The position numbers were made by a program, and so were the translations under genes. A stretch of DNA of 28,112 bases from JACMJP01 sp046160675. Lineage in GTDB: Bacteria > Bacteroidota > Bacteroidia > Chitinophagales > BACL12. The notes under the pieces are model-generated. The model did no database searches, was not told the DNA's origin, and saw only the letters and a program-made list of their open reading frames with translations. Shown one piece after another: positions 16,460 to 24,140 of the stretch; position 1 is the stretch's first letter; the number at the start of each line of letters is the position of its first letter. The stretch covers positions 1 to 28,112 of the forward strand of contig JBJXHH010000012.1 in assembly GCA_046160675.1 (NCBI GenBank), in the 5' to 3' direction.

Positions 16460-17908
16460 ATGAGTACCGGCTGGTTGATATTTATTGCAATAATTTTAGT
16501 AATAGTTGTGTTGTTTCAAGTTACAAGAACATTAGATCTTGTTTCACAACTCAGGGGAAATGAAGAAGAGAATAAAGAACGGAATGCAAAATTTCATGGT
16601 GTTGCTCTGTTCATTTTTATGGTTCTGGGTGTGTATGGTTTCTTTTGGTGTTTTGGCCATTATGCTGATTCTAACCTTCCGCCTTCTCCATCAGAGCATG
16701 GTAAACTTGTTGAAGACATGTTCTTTTGGACACTCCTTGTCTGCAGTATAGTATTCATAATTTGTAATATCATTTTGTTTACTTTTTCATTGATTTACAG
16801 ATATAAAAGGAATAGGATAGCGGTTCATTTTGCACATAGTAATAAACTTGAATTTATCTGGACAATCATTCCAACAATAGTTCTCACCGGTCTTGTAATA
16901 TTCGGTTTATCAGCTTGGACCAAGATCATGACAATGCCAGAAAACCCTGAACAAATTGTGGAAGTTACAGGCCAGCAATTCTTTTGGACTTCAAGATATC
17001 CAGGCGCTGACGGGCAGTTGGGACTAAGAGATTATAATTTAATCTGTCCGGATAATCCACTTGGAATTATAACAAAAGAATTTGTTGAACATCGCATTAA
17101 CCTGCTGGGTGGAAATGAAAACCTGGGAATGAGGGGTGAAATAAAAGACCTGGAATTAAGAAAAGAAGTTTTACCTGGTTTGATTGATTCGGTTCAGAAC
17201 TTACTGAATCAGCGCCCTAACAAATATCGTGCTGATGAATTGAAAGATGAATTGGATGAGCTTGAAGATGAGTTTGATGACATTGATGGTCATATCAAAA
17301 CAAGAACTAAAAACCTTGAACGTATAAACAATATTTATACTGAAGAGTATTTTACTTCACATGCCAATGAAATGACCTGGGGTTACGATGATATAATGCC
17401 AAGTGAAGTGCATTTACCTGTTAATAAAGAGGTGCTTTTGAAAATACAGGCACTGGATGTGTTGCATAACTTTGATATTATTCATATGCGGGTAAAGATG
17501 GATGCCGTGCCCGGTATGCCTACGTATTTCAAATTTACACCGATCACTACTACTGAAGAAATGCGCAAATATCTGAGTTCGAATGCTTACTGGCAACAAC
17601 ACAAACCTGATGATGACACTAAAACACCAAGATGGAAAACATTTGATTATGAGGTGGCTTGTGCAGAGCTATGCGGCGTTGGACACAGTGCTATGAAATA
17701 TAAAATTGTGGTGCATACACAAGAAGAATATGACGAATGGTTAAGTACTCAAAAACCTTTTTGGAATAATGCTGTTGGTAACCTAAAAATAGAAGAATTG
17801 AGTGACTTTGCGCCTAAACTTCTTTCTCCTGCTTCGAACCCTGCTGATGTGAAAATGGATACCGTGCAAATGGTAAATGACACAACAAAAATTGCTAAAA
17901 AAGATTAA
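16460..17908 (+). CDS. coxB: Cytochrome c oxidase subunit II with long charged insertion
   Basis: CoxB receives electrons at the dinuclear CuA centre. The 482 residues have four hydrophobic spans (about 3-21, 47-65, 88-112 and 131-152), two more than classical subunit II. The CuA ligands are all present: H336 (LDVLHNFD), then C401-A-E403-L-C405-G-V-G-H409-S-A-M412. DAVPGMPTYFKFTP, typical of the family, lies between them. The cupredoxin domain starts at GQQFFWTSRYPGADGQLG (161-178) but is interrupted by about 100 residues (roughly 190-300) rich in Leu/Glu/Lys/Asp, for example LKDELDELEDEFDDIDG. This segment is likely helical, perhaps a coiled-coil hairpin, and lies on the periplasmic side. 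The C-terminus is short and carries no fused cytochrome c domain. coxA follows 19 nt after the stop. Confidence 0.93.
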   Translation: MSTGWLIFIAIILVIVVLFQVTRTLDLVSQLRGNEEENKERNAKFHGVALFIFMVLGVYGFFWCFGHYADSNLPPSPSEHGKLVEDMFFWTLLVCSIVFIICNIILFTFSLIYRYKRNRIAVHFAHSNKLEFIWTIIPTIVLTGLVIFGLSAWTKIMTMPENPEQIVEVTGQQFFWTSRYPGADGQLGLRDYNLICPDNPLGIITKEFVEHRINLLGGNENLGMRGEIKDLELRKEVLPGLIDSVQNLLNQRPNKYRADELKDELDELEDEFDDIDGHIKTRTKNLERINNIYTEEYFTSHANEMTWGYDDIMPSEVHLPVNKEVLLKIQALDVLHNFDIIHMRVKMDAVPGMPTYFKFTPITTTEEMRKYLSSNAYWQQHKPDDDTKTPRWKTFDYEVACAELCGVGHSAMKYKIVVHTQEEYDEWLSTQKPFWNNAVGNLKIEELSDFAPKLLSPASNPADVKMDTVQMVNDTTKIAKKD

Positions 17909-17927
17909 TAAAAAACAATTAAGGACT

Positions 17928-19787
17928 ATGTCTCAAGAAACAGTTGTTCAGGAAGTTAAACATGATCATGCGCATGATACCCATCATGAGCATCATCATA
18001 AAGAGACTTTTATTACAAAGTATATTTTTTCCCAGGATCATAAAACCATAAGCAAGCAGTTTCTTATCACCGGTATTATTTGGGCGGTTATTGGAGGTGG
18101 GCTATCTGTTCTTTTCCGGATCCAGCTTGGATTCCCAAATGCTGATATTACCTGGATGAAACCCTTACTTGGAAAATGGATAGTGGACGGGCATCTGGCT
18201 CCTGAATTTTATAATGCCCTCATTACAATGCATGGTACCATCCTTGTCTTTTTTGTTTTAACAGCCGGTTTATCAGGAACATTTTCAAACTTCCTGATTC
18301 CACTCATGGCAGGTGCAAGAGATATGGCCTCACCTTTTTTGAACATGCTCTCTTATTGGTTTTTCTTTATGTCAAGTATTGTAATGCTTGTTTCATTTTT
18401 TCTTGCAACTGGTCCTGCGTCTGGAGGTTGGACAGCTTACCCTCCATTGAACGATCTTCCCCAGGCGGCAACTGGAAGTATTGCCGGGGTTGACTATTGG
18501 TTGGTAAGTATGGCGCTTTTTATTGTGTCAGTACTTCTTGGTGGTTTGAACTATGTTACTACTGTAATTAATATGCGTACAAAAGGCATGAAAATGTTTC
18601 GCCTGCCTTTACCTATTTGGGCATTTTTCTTAACCGCAGTAATTGGTGTATTATCCTTCCCGGTATTATTATCAGCTGCAGTTCTTATGTTGTTTGATAG
18701 AAACTTAGACACAAGTTTTTACCTTGATCAGATTTACATTGGCGGCGAAGCATTGGCAAATACTGGCGGAAGTCCGATATTATATCAGCATTTATTCTGG
18801 TTCCTCGGGCACCCAGAAGTTTATATTATTATTCTCCCTGCAATGGGTATTGTATCTGAAGTACTTGCCGTACATTCAAGAAAACCCATCTTTGGTTATA
18901 CTGCAATGATTTATTCCTTGCTTGCTATCACAGTATTATCATTCATTGTGTGGGCACATCATATGTTCATGACAGGAATGAATCCTTTCATCGGGTCCAT
19001 CTTTGTGATTTTTACTTTGATTATTGCTGTTCCTTCGGCAGTGAAAGTTTTTAACTGGATAACTACTCTCTGGAAAGGAAATATCCAGCTCAATCCGCAA
19101 ATGTTATTCGCAATTGGCTTTGTTTCTTTATTTATATCCGGCGGTGTTACTGGGATCTTCCTGGGGAACAGTGCAATAGACGTTGAACTTCATGACACTT
19201 ACTTTGTTGTAGCACACTTCCACCTGGTGATGGGTGTTGCTGCTTTCTTTGGCATGTTTGCAGGCGTATATAACTGGTTTCCTAAAATGTTTGGACGATA
19301 TATGAATCAAAGCCTGGGATACATTCACTTCTGGGGAACGCTGATTTCTGCATACCTTATATTTTTCCCTATGCACTTTGAATACATGCTACCAAGAAGA
19401 TACCCAACACATGCGGGGTTTGAAACTTTTGGCATGTTTGCCCAGCTTAATGAGTTTATTTCTGTGTTTGCATTCATCTCATTCGCCTGCCAAATGTTAT
19501 TTGTATTTAATTTCTTTTACAGCATTTGGTATGGTAGAAAAGTGAGAGAACAAAACCCTTATCATTCTACAACATTGGAATGGACCGCACCTATTCGCCC
19601 GGGGCATGGAAACTGGCCTGGAGAAATACCAACTGTATATCGTTGGGCCTATGATTATAGCAAACACGGCAGGGATTATATTCCGCAAACCGAGCCTTTA
19701 ACAGAATATGAAATAGAACATGGTGAACATGGAGATGAAAAAGACAGTGATCTGATAAGAAAAGAGGAGAAAGAACATCATGTATAA
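17928..19787 (+). CDS. coxA: Cytochrome c oxidase subunit I (A1-type)
   Basis: CoxA reduces oxygen to water at the heme a3-CuB site and pumps protons. An in-frame upstream ATG at 17877 would overlap coxB by 32 nt; the start at 17928 (MSQETVVQEV) is preferred because AAGGA precedes it and it leaves a normal 19-nt gap, giving 619 residues. Ligands: H102 (heme a) in TMHG, CuB His295 and cross-linked Tyr299 in GHPEVY, H344/H345 in WAHHMF, and H430 (heme a3) and H432 (heme a) in AHFHLVMG. The Glu in GHPEVY marks an A1-type (D-channel) enzyme. The N-terminus (12-24) is a run of histidines, HDHAHDTHHEHHH, unusual for the family and presumably cytoplasmic. Confidence 0.95.
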   Translation: MSQETVVQEVKHDHAHDTHHEHHHKETFITKYIFSQDHKTISKQFLITGIIWAVIGGGLSVLFRIQLGFPNADITWMKPLLGKWIVDGHLAPEFYNALITMHGTILVFFVLTAGLSGTFSNFLIPLMAGARDMASPFLNMLSYWFFFMSSIVMLVSFFLATGPASGGWTAYPPLNDLPQAATGSIAGVDYWLVSMALFIVSVLLGGLNYVTTVINMRTKGMKMFRLPLPIWAFFLTAVIGVLSFPVLLSAAVLMLFDRNLDTSFYLDQIYIGGEALANTGGSPILYQHLFWFLGHPEVYIIILPAMGIVSEVLAVHSRKPIFGYTAMIYSLLAITVLSFIVWAHHMFMTGMNPFIGSIFVIFTLIIAVPSAVKVFNWITTLWKGNIQLNPQMLFAIGFVSLFISGGVTGIFLGNSAIDVELHDTYFVVAHFHLVMGVAAFFGMFAGVYNWFPKMFGRYMNQSLGYIHFWGTLISAYLIFFPMHFEYMLPRRYPTHAGFETFGMFAQLNEFISVFAFISFACQMLFVFNFFYSIWYGRKVREQNPYHSTTLEWTAPIRPGHGNWPGEIPTVYRWAYDYSKHGRDYIPQTEPLTEYEIEHGEHGDEKDSDLIRKEEKEHHV

Positions 19788-19806
19788 AAATTTGAAGCAC
19801 TGATAG

Positions 19807-20697
19807 ATGCACAGGACGCAAACAATAACAGATAGTTTAGCTCAACGCATAAAACTCAAATTAAAGGATTACTATATCCTGGTTAAATTCCGATTGAGTT
19901 TTATAGTTGTGTTTTCAGCCGGCGTAGGCTATTTGTTTGCAGGAGGTGAAATGTCAGGGTTTTCAATGTTCTTAATTGCAGGATTTCTTATTACTGCAGC
20001 TTCAAATACTTTGAACCAAATTATTGAACAGGATACTGATAAACTCATGGTTCGTACTGCTGACCGGCCCCTCGCAGCAAAACGCATGACGAATACGGAG
20101 GCGATCATATCAGCCGGAGTGATGGCAACAGCCGGAATCGCACTCATGTGGTATTTTTTTAATCCTATGGCCGCTTTACTCGGCGCATTATCATTATTGA
20201 GTTATGCTTTTATTTATACACCGGTAAAAAGAATATCACCAATATCAGTTTTCATTGGAGCATTTCCCGGCGCTATTCCACCGGTAATTGGATGCGCTGC
20301 AGCTACCGGAACAATTACCACTGAGGCATTGGTATTATTTGCAATTCAATTTTTCTGGCAGTTTCCACATTTTTGGAGCATAGCCTGGGTGGCTTATGAT
20401 GATTATGCTAATGCAGGATTTTATCTCCTGCCTTCATCATCTGGCAGAACAAAAGCTTCTGCATTTCATATAGTTACCTATACAGTATTATTGTTACCCG
20501 TAAGTATGCTGCCCTTTATGTTAAACATGACCGGAAATGTTTCAGCAATGATTGTTTTACTCACTGGTTTATTCTTTTTATACCAGGCCGCAATATTGTA
20601 CAGAACATCCGAAACAAAACATGCAAGGGCATTAATGTTCGGTTCATTTTTATATTTACCTGTTGTGTTGATAGCCTTGTTAATGGATAAAATTTAA
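19807..20697 (+). CDS. cyoE: Protoheme IX farnesyltransferase (heme O synthase)
   Basis: This enzyme attaches a farnesyl group to heme B to make heme O, the precursor of heme A for the oxidase. The 296-residue protein has about eight or nine membrane helices. It carries the UbiA-family motif N70-x3-E74-x3-D78 with LMVRTADRPL (80-89), then YTPVKRISPISVFIGAFPGAIPPV-type sequence (137-160), WQFPHFW (184-190) and the second acidic motif DDYANAGFYLLP (198-209). The expected Asp in the first motif is Glu, as is common in Bacteroidota. It lies 19 nt after coxA. Heme A synthase (ctaA) is not in this window, so the next step must be encoded elsewhere. Confidence 0.93.
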   Translation: MHRTQTITDSLAQRIKLKLKDYYILVKFRLSFIVVFSAGVGYLFAGGEMSGFSMFLIAGFLITAASNTLNQIIEQDTDKLMVRTADRPLAAKRMTNTEAIISAGVMATAGIALMWYFFNPMAALLGALSLLSYAFIYTPVKRISPISVFIGAFPGAIPPVIGCAAATGTITTEALVLFAIQFFWQFPHFWSIAWVAYDDYANAGFYLLPSSSGRTKASAFHIVTYTVLLLPVSMLPFMLNMTGNVSAMIVLLTGLFFLYQAAILYRTSETKHARALMFGSFLYLPVVLIALLMDKI

Positions 20698-20701
20698 AAG
20701 T

Positions 20702-21295
20702 ATGAGTACGGTAAGCCATAGAAGATATATTGTACATCCTTACAGGTTCAACCTGTGGATTGCCATCGTTTCTATGGTAATGATATTTGCTGCTTTCACA
20801 AGCGCTTATATTATCAAAAAAGGAGATAGCAACAACTGGATAATTGTAACCCTTCCTCAATTATTTCAATATAGTACCCTTGTTGCCCTAATCAGTAGCA
20901 TAACTATGCAAGCTGCTTATATTGCATTCAAGAGAAACAAGATATATTTATACAGGGCATTCATAACCACCACTTTTTTCTTAGGGGCATCATTCCTGAT
21001 GTTACAAATCAATGGTTGGCAGCAGTTAGCAGCATCAGGCGCTACATTGAGCAGCCATCCAGCAGCATCATTTATTTATGTGATTTCAGGGGCTCATTTC
21101 GTACATATTGCCGGGGGTGTTGTTGCACTTTTCATTTTTGCAGTAAAAGCTTTTACAGTATATCATACACCGGTTGATACATTAATTTTAAACATAAACC
21201 CTGATAAACAAGTGGGCGTTGAATTAATGACAACCTATTGGCATTTTGTAGATATACTTTGGATATATTTATTTATTTTTTTCCAGGTAAATTAA
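20702..21295 (+). CDS. COX3-family oxidase subunit (short paralogue)
   Basis: This 197-residue membrane protein has about five transmembrane helices and belongs to the cytochrome c oxidase subunit III family. Features seen are HPYRFNLWIAIVSMVMIFAAFTSA, LGASFLMLQINGWQQL, SGAHFVHIAGGVVALF and the C-terminal TTYWHFVDILWIYLFIF. The last two correspond to the conserved helices VI-VII of subunit III. It starts 4 nt after cyoE. Subunit III contacts subunit I and stabilises the proton-uptake region. A second, longer COX3-family gene follows. Having two such genes in tandem is common in Bacteroidota oxidase operons, and both products are probably in the enzyme. Which one is the true structural subunit III cannot be told here. 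Confidence 0.88.
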   Translation: MSTVSHRRYIVHPYRFNLWIAIVSMVMIFAAFTSAYIIKKGDSNNWIIVTLPQLFQYSTLVALISSITMQAAYIAFKRNKIYLYRAFITTTFFLGASFLMLQINGWQQLAASGATLSSHPAASFIYVISGAHFVHIAGGVVALFIFAVKAFTVYHTPVDTLILNINPDKQVGVELMTTYWHFVDILWIYLFIFFQVN

Positions 21296-21307
21296 AAACT
21301 TAGAATT

Positions 21308-21979
21308 TTGGAAACAACAGTTACAAATGCAAAAGAACTCTGGAGTGGCGGCGACTCACCCTTTAAAGTGAGTTATGGCAAAATCATGATCTGGTATTTC
21401 TTAATATCAGACACATTTACTTTTGCCGGCTTGCTTATTTCTTACGGGGCAATCCGTACCAGCCAACCAAAACACGATGAGGCGAATCCTTTAAGTTGGC
21501 CTGACCCAAACGAAGTATTTAGCGCAGGTCCCGGGTTTCACCATGCTCCCCTCATTTTTGTAACCTTCATGACATTTACACTTATCATTAGTTCTGTAAC
21601 TATGGTGAGAGCTGTGCAAGAAGGACATCACATGAATAAAAGCGGGGTACTAAAATGGCTTGCATGGACAATAGTAGGTGGTTTAACTTTCGTACTTAGC
21701 CAGGCATGGGAATGGAATCATCTTATCCATGAGGGTATGGGATTACACGGAAATCCTTTTGGTGCTGAAGCTTTTGGCGCATTGTTCTTTTTGATCACGG
21801 GTTTTCACGGGGCACATGTAAGTGTGGGTGTACTTATGAATTCCTGGGCTTATGTAGCCACTAAACAAGGCATTTTTGAGAGAAGGGGCCATTACGAAAT
21901 GATTGAAAAACTTGGGCTTTATTGGCACTTTGTTGATCTAGTATGGGTGTATGTGTTCCTTGCATTTTATTTATTTTAA
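21308..21979 (+). CDS. coxC: Cytochrome c oxidase subunit III
   Basis: This 223-residue protein of the COX3 family has about five helices. The N-terminus ELWSGGDSPFKVSYGKIMIWYFL is followed by ISDTFTFAGLLISYGAIRTS, then FVTFMTFTLIISSVTMVRAV, WEWNHLI, FGALFFLITGFHGAHVSVGVL and LYWHFVDLVWVYVFLAFYLF. The His and Glu placements in the last two segments are those of subunit III. Initiation is at a TTG (21308); no ATG or GTG lies close by in frame, and the next ATG would remove the conserved WSGGDSPFKVSYGKI segment. The gene sits 12 nt after the shorter COX3 paralogue and 18 nt before the COX4-like gene. Confidence 0.9.
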   Translation: METTVTNAKELWSGGDSPFKVSYGKIMIWYFLISDTFTFAGLLISYGAIRTSQPKHDEANPLSWPDPNEVFSAGPGFHHAPLIFVTFMTFTLIISSVTMVRAVQEGHHMNKSGVLKWLAWTIVGGLTFVLSQAWEWNHLIHEGMGLHGNPFGAEAFGALFFLITGFHGAHVSVGVLMNSWAYVATKQGIFERRGHYEMIEKLGLYWHFVDLVWVYVFLAFYLF

Positions 21980-21997
21980 GCAAAAAGAAATTTCTGT

Positions 21998-22327
21998 ATG
22001 TCAACTTTATCAAGAGAAGAATCAAGAAAAAGAGTTTGGAAAGTATGCAGGATACTTGCATATGTAACAGCAATAGAAATATTTGCAGCGTTGTCCCATT
22101 ACTATTGGTTTCATGAGTCACCTAAAATGATTCTTAATGTTCTCTTCATCGTTTTGAGTGCATTAAAAGCATTTTATATTATGAGTGAATTCATGCATCT
22201 GAAGTATGAATTAAAAAGCATGCAACTGACAATCATTACCCCTTTCTTGTTTCTTGTTTGGGGTATTATAGCTTTTCTCTGGGAGGGAAAGTATTGGCTA
22301 TATATGAAAGAATTCTGGGGAAATTAA
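21998..22327 (+). CDS. COX4/CyoD-like oxidase subunit IV
   Basis: This 109-residue protein has three transmembrane helices (about 20-37, 44-64 and 75-95). It belongs to the prokaryotic cytochrome c oxidase subunit IV family. The KAFYIMSEFMHLKYELKSMQL stretch, with a conserved His in the FMHL motif, is the recognisable signature. Small subunits of this kind support assembly or stability of the oxidase and hold no cofactor. The gene lies after the two COX3-family genes, as in many Bacteroidota oxidase clusters. Length and topology match the family well. Confidence 0.88.
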   Translation: MSTLSREESRKRVWKVCRILAYVTAIEIFAALSHYYWFHESPKMILNVLFIVLSALKAFYIMSEFMHLKYELKSMQLTIITPFLFLVWGIIAFLWEGKYWLYMKEFWGN

Positions 22328-22339
22328 TTTTAGACAAAC

Positions 22340-22969
22340 ATGACAAAAAATAAAGCCTGGGCTCTTGTAATGCTCGGGCTTATTATTATCCTGCCATTCA
22401 TAAGCTGGTATGTAATGAAAGAAGGCGAAGAATTGCGCAGGAGTAACACTGCGAGTGAATTATATAACGTCTCATCTATAAGAATTCCAGACTATAACCT
22501 GATCTCGCAAAGAGCGGATACAATTTCAAATCAAAACATGCAGAACAAAGTATGTGTGTATGAGTTTTACTCAGAAGATTGCTATGCAGGCAGATACGAA
22601 GGGCGACATAAATTGTTTGAACTACAAGAAGATTATTATGGAAAAACCACTGCTTTTCGGATAATTTCTGTAAACCTTTCAGATACATCAGTTCAAAACC
22701 GGGACCTCTGGCAATATTCAATACTTTATGCAGCAAGGGAAATATGGCATGTAACCGGTGGAGACACATCTGTTTCGAAGAATATATTTGAGGCCTGTGA
22801 AAAATATTTAACAGAAAGAAATCGTATTGAACAGAATTTAAATTGCCCTTCCTATGTTTTTATAGCTGACAGGAAAGGATACTTGTGCGGGGCATACAAT
22901 ATAAAAGATGAGAAAGAGTATTCATCTCTGTTTACTGATATCCTCTATACAATTGACAGAAAAGAATGA
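22340..22969 (+). CDS. Degenerate SCO-like, membrane-anchored thioredoxin-fold protein
   Basis: This 209-residue protein has one N-terminal membrane anchor (about 7-25) and a periplasmic domain. It aligns by eye with the SCO protein encoded next: IPDYNLISQRADTISNQ against VPQFSFTDQAGKIRTQD, NKVCVYEFYSEDC against GKVSVADFFFTSC, FRIISVNL against FRILSFAL, and YVFIADRKGYLCGAYN against FTLVDKNNMIRGFYLG. The copper ligands of SCO (Cys, Cys, His) are not kept. CxxxC reads C81-Y-A-G-R85, and the His position reads C169. It therefore cannot bind copper in the SCO way, but has two cysteines that could pair or bind a metal differently. It overlaps the true SCO gene by 4 nt (ATGA), implying coupled translation. 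The SCO origin is an inference from my own alignment. Confidence 0.6.
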   Translation: MTKNKAWALVMLGLIIILPFISWYVMKEGEELRRSNTASELYNVSSIRIPDYNLISQRADTISNQNMQNKVCVYEFYSEDCYAGRYEGRHKLFELQEDYYGKTTAFRIISVNLSDTSVQNRDLWQYSILYAAREIWHVTGGDTSVSKNIFEACEKYLTERNRIEQNLNCPSYVFIADRKGYLCGAYNIKDEKEYSSLFTDILYTIDRKE

Positions 22970-23616
22970 AAAATAGTTACTACAAACACATCCTTATCAT
23001 CGGTTGTATACTTGCGACTTTTATTCTTTTTGTAATTTTTGTTTACCTGCCTGCAGCAGATAAAGCGGGAAACACCTCAAAAGCCGCTCATTCTCTTTGG
23101 CCATCACCAAATTTTCGGGAACCTGTAAAAGAAGTACCGCAATTTTCTTTTACTGATCAGGCGGGTAAAATAAGAACGCAAGATGATATAAAAGGAAAAG
23201 TATCCGTAGCAGATTTCTTCTTTACGAGTTGCGAAGCAGCTTGCCCGATGATGAAAACAGAATTAACCAAAGTACAAAAGGCATTTGCAAAGGAAGATGA
23301 TTTTAGAATACTTTCTTTTGCCCTTGATCCTGAAGATTCTATTCCGGTTCTGAAAAGCTTCGCCGAAGCTTATAACGCAAACAATGATAAGTGGTTTTTT
23401 CTGTCTGGAAATGTAAAAGATGTATATGATCTGGGTGAACAAGGTTTCATGCAAATTGTTAAAGACAAGGAGGGAAATTTTGAAGGTCACTCGCAAAAAT
23501 TTACACTGGTGGACAAAAATAATATGATCAGGGGTTTTTACCTCGGAACAGACAGTGGTGAGGTGGCTAACCTAATAAATGATATAAGTTATTTATTAGA
23601 CAAAGAACAGAAATGA
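22966..23616 (+). CDS. SCO1/SenC-family copper chaperone for cytochrome c oxidase
   Basis: SCO proteins deliver copper to, or reduce, the CuA site of CoxB. This 216-residue protein has an N-terminal membrane anchor (about 9-29) and a thioredoxin-fold domain on the periplasmic side. The copper-binding motif is C89-E-A-A-C93 (TSCEAACPMM) and the third ligand H175 is in FEGHSQKF. Other family features are VPQFSFTDQ, KGKVSVADFFF, FRILSFALDPEDS and FTLVDKNNMIRGFYLG. The start ATG overlaps the upstream SCO-like gene (ATGA), and the stop overlaps the DUF420 gene in the same way. Three assembly genes are thus likely translated in a coupled series. Confidence 0.92.
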   Translation: MKNSYYKHILIIGCILATFILFVIFVYLPAADKAGNTSKAAHSLWPSPNFREPVKEVPQFSFTDQAGKIRTQDDIKGKVSVADFFFTSCEAACPMMKTELTKVQKAFAKEDDFRILSFALDPEDSIPVLKSFAEAYNANNDKWFFLSGNVKDVYDLGEQGFMQIVKDKEGNFEGHSQKFTLVDKNNMIRGFYLGTDSGEVANLINDISYLLDKEQK

Positions 23617-24131
23617 ACGAAGTCATAGTTAACAGGCTCATATTTATTATTTCAATAGCTGTTCCATTATTAGTGGCGGCACTTTTTTTTACCCCGGCAA
23701 TTCAATTGCAGGCTGATGTTTCGTTTTTACCAAAATTGAATGCAATCATCAATTCATGTGTTTCAATACTCTTGATTGCCGGACTCTATTTTATAAGAAA
23801 CAAGAAACGCAAAGCTCACAAATTCTGTATGCTAAGCGCATTCTCTTTGTCGGGGTTATTCCTGATCTCTTATGTTGTTTATCATGCTTCAGCAGAAGAT
23901 ACAAAGTATGGGGGTGAAGGACTTATCCGTTACATTTATTTTTTTATACTCATCACCCATATAATCCTGGCAGCTATAATATTGCCTTTCATATTGATCA
24001 CAATATCACGAGCATTGTCTGAGAGGTTTGATAAACACCGGAAAATTGCAAAAATCACCTGGCCCCTTTGGTTATATGTTTCTATTACAGGAGTGATAAT
24101 ATATTTTATGATTTCACCTTACTATCCTTAA
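23613..24131 (+). CDS. DUF420 membrane protein, likely oxidase assembly factor (CtaM-like)
   Basis: This 172-residue protein has four or five membrane helices (about 7-26, 42-60, 71-92, 107-131 and 148-166). It belongs to DUF420: LPKLNAIINSCVSILLIAG, then RKAHKFCMLSAFSLSGLFLISYVVYH and THIILAAIILPFILITISRA, with family histidines in AHKF, VYHAS and ITHI. The Staphylococcus member CtaM is needed for heme A-containing oxidase activity, so a role in oxidase maturation is likely. The position right after SCO supports this. The gene overlaps SCO by 4 nt. The family call is strong; the mechanism is not known. Confidence 0.85.
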   Translation: MNEVIVNRLIFIISIAVPLLVAALFFTPAIQLQADVSFLPKLNAIINSCVSILLIAGLYFIRNKKRKAHKFCMLSAFSLSGLFLISYVVYHASAEDTKYGGEGLIRYIYFFILITHIILAAIILPFILITISRALSERFDKHRKIAKITWPLWLYVSITGVIIYFMISPYYP

Positions 24132-24140
24132 TTTTGTAAT

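Noticed and set aside
17877..17927. Extended coxA start overlapping coxB
   Set aside because: The extra 17 residues are Lys/Gln-rich and unlike the family. The ATG at 17928 has AAGGA upstream and gives normal spacing.
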